A DNA stretch of 64,000 nt from Pontibacter sp. G13 (GTDB lineage Bacteria; Bacteroidota; Bacteroidia; J057): positions 310,001 through 374,000 of the forward strand of contig NZ_CP134696.1 in NCBI RefSeq assembly GCF_031851795.1. The letters are read 5' to 3'. This document shows positions 47,301 to 54,126 of the stretch, piece after piece. The notes below the pieces were generated by a model, which worked only from the letters and a program-made list of their open reading frames with translations, was not told where the DNA came from and did not search any database. Position 1 is the stretch's first letter; each line of letters starts with the position of its first letter. The translations under genes were made by a program, and so were the position numbers.

Positions 47301-47459
47301 GAAGGAAAATTCGATGTCTATTGGTACAATCCCCGCAAAGGTGGAGCATTGAAGCAAGGTAGAACCAAGACCCTAAAGGGGGGAAAAGTAGTCAACATCG
47401 GCCTTTCACCCAACGAACGAACCCAAGACTGGGTCGTCTGGATCAAGCGACGTAATTAA
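44340..47459 (+). CDS. secreted DUF5060-type glycoside hydrolase-like protein
   Basis: A 1039-residue protein with a signal peptide (MSVLCLLAFLPTVRA-Q; the ATG at 44340 adds a few residues). An N-terminal carbohydrate-binding-like beta-sandwich (about 35-225, LVLAEQDGILAGEAEHFSKQ) is followed by a spacer domain (about 260-400), the DUF5060 beta-domain (about 430-560), a TIM barrel (about 590-900) with candidate acid/base in LNVLNWNLGEENTQTF and candidate nucleophile region in WVIANDEQGSAGEG, and a C-terminal collagen-binding-like domain (about 950-1039). Family members are predicted glycosidases; substrate not defined. It heads an operon with a Kelch-GH43 protein and a sulfatase, opposite araBAD, so an arabinose-containing glycan is likely. 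Confidence 0.82.
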   Translation: MHVRFSRIMSVLCLLAFLPTVRAQDLNNPLLKDHLVLAEQDGILAGEAEHFSKQTSTQIRRWYTTSLRRTPNITPDADTAHLADASGGAYLEILPDSRQTHDDDLIVAENFMNEPGKMAILHYPIFINTPGRYYVWVRTHSTGTEDNGIHVGIDGTWPEHGRRMQWTAKRTWAWGCKQRTQEVHTGVPMEIYLDIEEAGMHELTFSMREDGFEFDKFVLALDKEFRPEGQGPKPTVKEGTIPPAIAKQQPAKPDFRAQIAQQIPGAIFLPATEFPHGDNKFYQHKQWLALNPKDGPSATTSLPAPVTDGSYDILLLAVGENDGKSQYRVQHGNAEIGTYTAPLSKQSFETGVAFTELWEGIELKKGQPITITATLGSEDGQEYSRARWAGLVIAPITKGKDVLTVMEGKALEAPVEIVQQAQPKYRGTAKQYTPGTDGDGSVEISGELKRWHKVTLTMDGPFAAESDTEPNPFMDYRMEVTFTHASGSPSYQVPAYFAADGDAGESSADQGNKWRAHLSPDKIGEWTYQISFTRGEQVAVLDVPWAETIAPFDGMSGSFTITETDKTGRDFRAHGRLEYVGKHHLQFAGSKQYFLKAGADAPETLLAYVDFDNTVARKKNVPLKEYLPHRDDWQEGDPTWKDGKGKNLIGAIHYLSDKGVNVCSFLTYNAGGDGDNVWPFIDRDDKYHYDCSKLDQWGIVFDYAQSMGMYLHFKTQETEIDDNLRGKKHKGRILESLDGGQLGPQRRLYYRELVARFGYLNVLNWNLGEENTQTFQQRQDMAAYFDQLDPYPHNIVLHTYPNQQEQVYPPLLGTHSLLTGLSLQNHWNQVFDRTLRWVKASAESGRPWVIANDEQGSAGEGIPPDPGYNGFNETSVAYTIHDVRKQTLWGNLMAGGAGVEYYFGYKLPENDLIAQDFRSRDQSWDYCRHALEFFQQNEIPFQDMTNHDELIDNADYAKDKHCLAIPGEQYLVYLAYTETSTLDLSGVEGKFDVYWYNPRKGGALKQGRTKTLKGGKVVNIGLSPNERTQDWVVWIKRRN

Positions 47460-47482
47460 CCTCTTCCGAAAAACCATCCATC

Positions 47483-49432
47483 ATGCGCAAACTTGCCTTA
47501 TTGATGGGTTGGGCACTGACCATTACCGTGGTCTGTGCCCAACCCCCTGCTTATCATATCCCTGCCGAACCCAACTGCTGGCGGGAAGTGACCAGTTTCG
47601 ATGGCTCCAAACCCGTAGCCAGACATGAAGCCGCCTACGTTCGCGTGGGTGAAAAGCACTACCTCGTCGGAGGAAGGCGGATTCAATCCGTCTCCATCTA
47701 TGATCCAGCCCGCAAAGTCTGGTCAGAAGGAGCCGCGCCCCCCATCGAGCTACACCATTTCCAACCGGTGGTCTGGAACGACGAAATCTGGATCGGTGGC
47801 GCTTTGACCGGAAAATATCCCGCAGAAACGCCTATCACACATTTTTACATTTACAATCCCGCTCAAGATGCTTGGCGGACTGGGCCGGAGATTCCCGAAA
47901 ATCGCCGTCGAGGGTCTACCGGGACCGTTGTCCACGACGACAAGATCTGGTTGGTGTGCGGGATTGAAGATGGCCATCGCAGCGGACACAAAACTTGGCT
48001 GGATGCGTTCGATCCTGAAACGGGTACTTGGGAGATTCTGCCAGATGCCCCGAGAGCCCGCGATCATTTTCAGGCGACGGTCGCAGAAGGAAAACTTTAT
48101 GTATTGGGAGGTCGAAGATCCAAAGCACCCAAAAATGTGTTTGGAGACACCGAAGCAGCTGTGGACGTCTTTGACTTCGAATCAGGCACTTGGATGACTT
48201 TGGATGCGCAACTTCCAACCCCGCGGGCAGGCTCATTCAATACCCGCTACGGAAATGAAGTCCTCGTTATTGGCGGAGAAAGTGGAGACACTGGGCGTGC
48301 CCACGATGAAGTGGAAGCCTTGGACATTCACGAGCATACCTTCCGCAGCTGGCCAGCATTGGAACAAGGGAGACATGGTACAGGCGTAGTGAATCACCAC
48401 GATATCCTCTATGTGGCATCCGGAAATGGAAGCCGAGGCGGAGGCAACGAATTGCCCCATGTCGCAATGATCCGGCCGATTCCCAAGGTGGCAGAATATG
48501 CACTGGAAGACATCATCATGCGCGACCCGTGTATCGTCCCAGTCAAATCCCAGCAAGCCTATTACCTCTACGGTGGAACGGATGAGCCTTGGGAGTCCAA
48601 GAATCTCACGCAGGGAGTGGTCGCATACAAAAGTACAGATCTCAAAACTTGGCGAGGCCCCTACCCTGTTTTCGAAACCCCGGCGGACAGTTGGTCCGAT
48701 CCTTGGGCGCCTGTCTGGGCTCCGGAAGTCCATCGCTATCAAGGCAAATATTACCTATTCTACACACATTCCAATCCAGCGAAAAAGTTGGTCATGCGAT
48801 CAGGTCGCCCCACCCAATACCTCAGAGCCACTGCAATTGCCGTCTCTAGGACTCCGCTCGGCCCTTTCAAGCCATTGTCCGAAGAACCCGTTACCCCCTT
48901 GGACTGGATGAGTCTCGATGGTACGCTCTGGGAGGAAGAAGGAAAGCCTTGGATGGTCTTCTGCCATGAATGGTGGCAAGTAACGGATGGCACCTTTGAA
49001 TTGGTGGAAATGGCCCCAGATCTCACAAAGCCAGTCGGAAAACCCCAAACGCTCTTCTCTGCCTCTTCGGCTCCTTGGGCAAGGGAAATGTCCTCCCTCG
49101 GATTCAAGGGCACCGGATATGTGAGTGACGGTGCTTGGCTCCACAGAACCCCTTCCGGTAAATTGATCATGCTCTGGTCGACTTTCTCCGAATCCAAATA
49201 TGCCGTAGGTGTCGCCACCTCGGAGAGCGGAACCATTCAAGGCCCGTGGAAACAAGCCGAAGAACCCCTGTTCTCCCAAAACGGCGGACATGGCATGCTC
49301 TTCCGGACCTTTGACGGGAAACTCATGTTCACCTGTCATGCCCCCAACAGTATGCCGGATTGCCGTGCGGTCATCTACGAGGTGATCGAGGAACCAGACG
49401 GCATCAAGCTAGGGCCGAAAATTTCTCAATAA
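47483..49432 (+). CDS. secreted Kelch propeller-GH43 fusion
   Basis: A 649-residue protein with a signal peptide (LALLMGWALTITVVCA-Q). The N-terminal half (about 30-335) is a Kelch-type propeller with repeated units such as YLVGGRRIQSVSIYDPARK, IWLVCGIEDGHRSGHKTWLD, KLYVLGGRRSKAPKNVF and EVLVIGGESGDTGRAHDEVE. The C-terminal half (about 340-640) is a GH43 five-bladed propeller, MRDPCIVPVKSQQAYYLYGG (Asp348, candidate base) and WAPVWAPEVHRYQGKYYLFY. GH43 enzymes are often arabinofuranosidases or arabinanases. The Kelch part may bind polysaccharide or act as an inactive partner. It is between the DUF5060 enzyme (23 bp) and a sulfatase (25 bp). Confidence 0.85.
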   Translation: MRKLALLMGWALTITVVCAQPPAYHIPAEPNCWREVTSFDGSKPVARHEAAYVRVGEKHYLVGGRRIQSVSIYDPARKVWSEGAAPPIELHHFQPVVWNDEIWIGGALTGKYPAETPITHFYIYNPAQDAWRTGPEIPENRRRGSTGTVVHDDKIWLVCGIEDGHRSGHKTWLDAFDPETGTWEILPDAPRARDHFQATVAEGKLYVLGGRRSKAPKNVFGDTEAAVDVFDFESGTWMTLDAQLPTPRAGSFNTRYGNEVLVIGGESGDTGRAHDEVEALDIHEHTFRSWPALEQGRHGTGVVNHHDILYVASGNGSRGGGNELPHVAMIRPIPKVAEYALEDIIMRDPCIVPVKSQQAYYLYGGTDEPWESKNLTQGVVAYKSTDLKTWRGPYPVFETPADSWSDPWAPVWAPEVHRYQGKYYLFYTHSNPAKKLVMRSGRPTQYLRATAIAVSRTPLGPFKPLSEEPVTPLDWMSLDGTLWEEEGKPWMVFCHEWWQVTDGTFELVEMAPDLTKPVGKPQTLFSASSAPWAREMSSLGFKGTGYVSDGAWLHRTPSGKLIMLWSTFSESKYAVGVATSESGTIQGPWKQAEEPLFSQNGGHGMLFRTFDGKLMFTCHAPNSMPDCRAVIYEVIEEPDGIKLGPKISQ

Positions 49433-49457
49433 ACTGCGTATCAAACCTTTGTAATTC

Positions 49458-51110
49458 ATGCTTACTTCTCATCTATCTCAGTTCTTGCGATGGCGGGTTC
49501 CGTGGATCGCAATCATCCTTCTGGGAGGAATCCTATCTGGTTGCCAAATTTCTAGGCAAGACCCTCCTGCTCGGGAATCAGATCGACCCAATTTTGTGTT
49601 CATCGCCGTGGACGATCTCAATATTTACAACACAGTACAGGGCTCCATTCCGGGCAATTTTCTCGAAAAGATCTACCCAGATCCCAAGCTACGGCAGGAG
49701 GTCATCCAACGCCTGACCCCCAATCTCAACCGATTGGCGGCCCAGTCCCTGACTTTCGATCGGAGCTATTGCGCTTCGCCCCTTTGCGGGCCTTCCCGTA
49801 CAGCCCTGATGACGGGCGTTCCGCCCCATATTTCGGGATACTATAAGCACGATCAGCATTTTCGGGGATACGAGACCTTGACCGATGTCCTGACTTTGCC
49901 TCAGCATCTCAAGGAACAAGGCTATTTCACCAGCGGTATCGGCAAGGTGTTCCACAAGGGCCGATCGTACCTAGACCGAGGAATCTACAGCGACTGGCCA
50001 GATCAGGTGTACTCCTGGACTCATTGGGTGGAGTCCAATGTAGGAACCGGACCGTCCAAAGATGCCAAGACCCAAGTGCAGGAAACACTCTCTCCTTATT
50101 GGAACCAGCAAGATCTGTCTGCCAAAAGCTTCACGCGATTCGGCATCACCAATCTTCCACGAGAGGAGTCCAACGACTATCGCAATGCCAAGCACATCGC
50201 TGAGCTGTTGGTTCACGGCAAAGCTCGAATCACCGATGTCCACAACAAGCCGCAGACTGTACATCTCCCTGATGATCAGCCCTTTTTCCTCGCATGCGGA
50301 CTATTTGCTCCCCATCTTCCGTGGGTAGTACCCCAGACCTTCATGGATCTATTTCCCCAATCGGAAATGGCCATCGACGAGGCATTGCTCCAATGGGTGA
50401 TTCAGGATTTGGAGGATCTTTCACCGACGGGTCAAAAAGTCGCTTTGCACTCGCCTTTCACGGAACTCCGCGAATATGCCGTCGAACTAGCGGGATCAGG
50501 TGCAGAATTGGAAGCGTGGAAAACGGTCGTTCAAGCGTATCTCGCTACAATCGCCTTCTCCGATGCCAATATCGGCGAATTGCTGCTTGCCGTCGAGCAG
50601 CAACCTCGGCGTGAAAACACCATTGTCATGCTATGGAGTGATCACGGATATCACATGGGAGATAAGAACCGCAAAGGCAAAACGACCCTCTGGGAAGCTT
50701 CAAATCGATGCAATCTGATCATCCAAGATCCTCGTCGAGCAGATACGCATGCTGGCCAACGCACATCGGCCTTGGCAAGTCTTCAGGATTTGTACCCGAC
50801 CATTTCGGCCTTGGCAGGGCTCGAAATTCCAGCGCATGTGCACGGTCAGGACCTATCTCCCTTGCTCGACGATCCGCAGACCCCTTGGCCACATGCCGTC
50901 CTCAACACCTACGGCGCAGGCAATCATGCCTTGAGAACCGACCAATTCCGCTACCTGAGATTCAACAATGGAGATCAGGAACTCTATGACCTGCAACAAG
51001 ATCCATTCGAAGAGACCAACCTAGCCCAAGACCCAGCCTTTCAACCTACCTTGGAGGCGCTTGACCGACAATTGAATTCAAAGCTAGCATACACTCGCTC
51101 AGACATTTAG
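49458..51110 (+). CDS. lipoprotein Cys-type sulfatase
   Basis: A 550-residue lipoprotein (WIAIILLGGILSGC, Cys29). Sulfatase features: PNFVFIAVDDLNIYN (Asp52-Asp53), an insertion before the Cys motif, CASPLCGPSRTALMTG (formylglycine Cys110 to Arg114), TIVMLWSDHGYHMGDKNRKG and the C-terminal YDLQQDPFEETNLAQDPAFQ. The layout is like iduronate-2-sulfatase relatives. It acts outside the cytoplasm, anchored in a membrane, and removes sulfate from a glycan. Third in the operon after the DUF5060 and Kelch-GH43 genes. A formylglycine-generating enzyme must be encoded elsewhere. Confidence 0.93.
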   Translation: MLTSHLSQFLRWRVPWIAIILLGGILSGCQISRQDPPARESDRPNFVFIAVDDLNIYNTVQGSIPGNFLEKIYPDPKLRQEVIQRLTPNLNRLAAQSLTFDRSYCASPLCGPSRTALMTGVPPHISGYYKHDQHFRGYETLTDVLTLPQHLKEQGYFTSGIGKVFHKGRSYLDRGIYSDWPDQVYSWTHWVESNVGTGPSKDAKTQVQETLSPYWNQQDLSAKSFTRFGITNLPREESNDYRNAKHIAELLVHGKARITDVHNKPQTVHLPDDQPFFLACGLFAPHLPWVVPQTFMDLFPQSEMAIDEALLQWVIQDLEDLSPTGQKVALHSPFTELREYAVELAGSGAELEAWKTVVQAYLATIAFSDANIGELLLAVEQQPRRENTIVMLWSDHGYHMGDKNRKGKTTLWEASNRCNLIIQDPRRADTHAGQRTSALASLQDLYPTISALAGLEIPAHVHGQDLSPLLDDPQTPWPHAVLNTYGAGNHALRTDQFRYLRFNNGDQELYDLQQDPFEETNLAQDPAFQPTLEALDRQLNSKLAYTRSDI

Positions 51111-51135
51111 GGGATTCCCCAGAAAGGGTCTGTTT

Positions 51136-51322
51136 ATTTGGGCGTATCCCGGCGTGGAAGATTCATTCCTCGCCGGGATTTTTGAGTCGCCGGGTCAGCC
51201 CCTTTCAGACTCCCTAGCGGTCGGTCCAAGGTCAGTCGGCGCAAAAGCGGGCGCCTCCTGACCTTGGACGCCTCCTGACGTCGGCCCTTCCAGGCACTTT
51301 ACGCCGCACAAATCAGCCGCAC
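51136..51322 (+). repeat. structured intergenic repeat, copy C
   Basis: It begins ATTTGGGCGTATCCC and ends AAATCAGCCGCAC. Stem 1 is CCCGGCG (51148-51154) with CGCCGGG (51171-51177), and the second hairpin is a perfect 12-bp stem GTCCAAGGTCAG (51224-51235) with CTGACCTTGGAC (51258-51269). It fills the start of the 591-bp gap 51111-51701, whose second half shows no gene and is probably the leader of the next gene. Stem 1 also acts as the terminator of the sulfatase gene. Confidence 0.82.
51146..51183 (+). terminator. rho-independent terminator formed by repeat stem 1
   Basis: ATCCCGGCG (51146-51154) pairs with CGCCGGGAT (51171-51179), with additional pairs inside, and is followed by TTTTT. It lies about 35 bases after the sulfatase stop and lies within the repeat copy. 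Confidence 0.75.
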
Positions 51323-51701
51323 CTCTACCTACATTCTCTCCTGCCAGATCCAAGGGACTGATTCCATTCTCCCAAAAAATTTTCCCTCCGTACATCTTCC
51401 CCAGATCATTTGCCCGTTTGTCCAGCACCCTAGCCCGAAGGTCCAAAACCCCCGCATGCGGACGTTCGGACAATGTACCTATGATCGAGCTTCCTAAGTT
51501 TATCATCGGACGGATAAAACGACAAGCGGAACTTTATCTCCGGAATACTTTCGCTGTACACACAGCATTATTCCGATTGCCCAACCATTGAAACATCCAT
51601 CTCGCTCAACTCTGCTGGACTCGACAACTGCCTGATTCAGAACGGTCTCCAATCCCGGCTATCTGATCAATCCTACTGTTTAACTACTAACTCCTTCTTT
51701 C

Positions 51702-53930
51702 ATGGCTAGACTATACTTCTGGTCTACATGGATGGGCAAGCCCGCACTTGGTCCCCATTCTGTCCGAAAAATGATCTACGCAACGTCCTTCATCCTGCTG
51801 ATCAGCATGATCTCGATGCAGGGAATGGCACAAAATTGTATCTCGGCGATCAACTTCCCTGGTGGTCGGGTGGCAATGAGCTTTGATGGCAATGTCCATG
51901 ACGACGATGATATCGTCGCACTTCCATTCTCTCTGGCATTTTGGTGGGCGGCTGGCCTTCAAGACAAGGTGGTCCATGTGGAATACAACAACCATGTGTG
52001 CGACCACGGTCCAGAATCCGACGGTACCGGAGCTGGAGCAGGTGATGACTACGCAAACATGCGCACCTCCGCCAATGGTTCCATCAGCCGATTTGGATAC
52101 AATTCTTCCATCATCTACGATTATTCGACCCAAGCTAGCGCTGCTGAATCCGCGCTCGCCGCCGAAATCAATGCCTCCACCAGTTCAGATCCTCTTTGGA
52201 TCATCTGTGCGGGCCCAATGGAAACCGTCTATCGCGCTATCGATGCTGCCAACAGCGGATACAACCATGTCACCCTCATCTCCCACTCCAAGTGGAACCA
52301 GAACCATACGGACTGCCCCAATGATCACAACTGGGCAGATATCGTAAGCGACTTCGGATCGCTGGGCATCCGTTTCGTGGAGAGCTGCGGCGGCCCCAAC
52401 ACTGCCTGCAACAATACCAGCAACCCGCTCATCCTCTACAATCAGAATGGCCATACCAACCTGGCAGACAACGACTTCAACACCGCCAAGTCCCAGTGGA
52501 GTTGGATGAATGGTCACAGCACCGAATATATCCAATGGCTCTATGACCGCAATCCATTCGGCGGCAAATTCGATCCCTCAGATGCAGGCATGTCCTACTA
52601 CCTCATCACAGGCGGACCCGACCTGGGAGGCGACGAGCGCGGAAACAGCTCCAAAGCCCAAACCCTCTTGGAAAACCCATGCAGTTCCAGCGGAGGCGGC
52701 GGAGGTACACCCGGCGACATCACCGACCTGAGCGCAACCGCAGTGAATTGCTCCACGGTGACCTTGACTTGGTCGGATGAATCTGGAGAAACGGCCTATC
52801 GCATTCGCAGGAAACTTTCATCCGAATCTACCTTCACCACGTTGGGAGATGTCAACGCGGATATCCTCACCTACACCGACAACTCCGTGCAGGAAAATCT
52901 CACCTACCTGTATCAAGTCCGGCCTGTGGTCAACAATACCGCAGTGGCCATTTCCAACAACCCTTCCGTACAGATTCCAGCATGTGGTTCTGGTGGTGGC
53001 GGAGGTAGTACACCGGGCGACATCTCGGACCTCGCAGCGGTAGCCACTGGCTGCGGCAGTGTGACGCTTTCATGGTCTGACGAATCTGGAGAAGATGGTT
53101 ACCGGATTCGCAGAAAGGTAACCGGCACGTCCAGCTACATCAATTTGACCGACGTCTCCGCCAACACTACGAGTTATCAAGACAATACCGTGTCCGCCAA
53201 TACCAGCTATACCTACATGGTCCGCGCGCGTCTCAACAATGCCAATGTCGGCATCTCCAACACCCCCAATGTAGACGTACCTGCCTGCGGAGGAGGAGGC
53301 ACCGGCGCCCCGATCCCCGGACTGCTGGAAGCGGAAGACTATGATGCGATGAGTGGTATTCAGACCGAAAACACCTCAGATGCAGGAGGCGGACAAAATG
53401 TAGGATTCATCAACAATGGCGACTATCTCGACTTCGACGTAAATGTGGCATCTGCGGGCACCTACACGGTCATGATCCGAGTGGCCACCAGCTCCTCCGG
53501 TGGCACAATCCAGATCAAGCAAGGGTCCACCATTCTAGGGACTGCGAGTGTCTCCAACACAGGCGGTTGGCAATCCTGGACAACCGTATCCACCAGTGTC
53601 TCATTGGCAGCAGGGTCACAGACGCTAAGAATGAATTTCGTGGGAGGATCGGGATTCCTGTTCAATGTCAACTGGTTTGATTTCTCCGCAGGAGGTGCAA
53701 GAAAGGCACAGGCACAAGCCCCACGACTACAGATTCAGCCCAATCCAACTCAAGGATTCATCCAGATCAGCGGTCCAGAATCCGGCCAACCTGTTCAGAT
53801 CTTTGACCTCAGTGGCAAGCTTGTCATGGAGACGGGATTCTCGCCCAAACTCAATGTGGCATCCCTCCCCAAGGGAATATATCTCGTGAAAATCACAGGC
53901 TTCCAGCCAGAAAAACTCATCAGACAGTAG
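51702..53930 (+). CDS. T9SS cargo: nucleoside-hydrolase-like domain with Fn3-Fn3-CBM6
   Basis: A 742-residue secreted protein. An in-frame Met at 51771 (MIYATSFILLISMISMQG) could be the true start, giving a normal signal peptide. The N-terminal domain (about 45-325) has GRVAMSFDGNVHDDDDIVAL, an Asp-rich loop like the metal site of nucleoside hydrolases/DUF1593, and LWIICAGPMETVYRAIDAAN. A Gly-rich linker leads to two Fn3 domains (about 338-525), a CBM6 (about 535-665, EAEDYDAMSGIQTENTSDAG) and a T9SS tail (about 680-742, QIQPNPTQGFIQISGPES). It is exported by Sec and then T9SS and probably binds a glycan through CBM6. Substrate of the catalytic part unknown. Confidence 0.85.
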   Translation: MARLYFWSTWMGKPALGPHSVRKMIYATSFILLISMISMQGMAQNCISAINFPGGRVAMSFDGNVHDDDDIVALPFSLAFWWAAGLQDKVVHVEYNNHVCDHGPESDGTGAGAGDDYANMRTSANGSISRFGYNSSIIYDYSTQASAAESALAAEINASTSSDPLWIICAGPMETVYRAIDAANSGYNHVTLISHSKWNQNHTDCPNDHNWADIVSDFGSLGIRFVESCGGPNTACNNTSNPLILYNQNGHTNLADNDFNTAKSQWSWMNGHSTEYIQWLYDRNPFGGKFDPSDAGMSYYLITGGPDLGGDERGNSSKAQTLLENPCSSSGGGGGTPGDITDLSATAVNCSTVTLTWSDESGETAYRIRRKLSSESTFTTLGDVNADILTYTDNSVQENLTYLYQVRPVVNNTAVAISNNPSVQIPACGSGGGGGSTPGDISDLAAVATGCGSVTLSWSDESGEDGYRIRRKVTGTSSYINLTDVSANTTSYQDNTVSANTSYTYMVRARLNNANVGISNTPNVDVPACGGGGTGAPIPGLLEAEDYDAMSGIQTENTSDAGGGQNVGFINNGDYLDFDVNVASAGTYTVMIRVATSSSGGTIQIKQGSTILGTASVSNTGGWQSWTTVSTSVSLAAGSQTLRMNFVGGSGFLFNVNWFDFSAGGARKAQAQAPRLQIQPNPTQGFIQISGPESGQPVQIFDLSGKLVMETGFSPKLNVASLPKGIYLVKITGFQPEKLIRQ

Positions 53931-53987
53931 TTTCCCGGGGGTAGCTGATTCCAATTCAAACGGGTTCAGCAACCCACTTTCAGGGGG

Positions 53988-54012
53988 CCTCGGCATCTCT
54001 ACGATGCTGAGG
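53988..54012. other. intergenic hairpin
   Basis: CCTCGGCATC pairs with GATGCTGAGG (10 bp with one wobble, 5-base loop) in the 196-bp gap between two T9SS cargo genes. No T-tract follows; it could be a 3'-end stabiliser or weak terminator. Confidence 0.5.
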
Positions 54013-54126
54013 ACCGCCCTTGGATTCTTGTACACCTCCCATCAGTCAGAATCGGAAATTTCATGCGCTCGGAAATGGTGAATTTCCCAGCCGCCTGATC
54101 CTTTACGCTACTCAAACATTTGAAAA

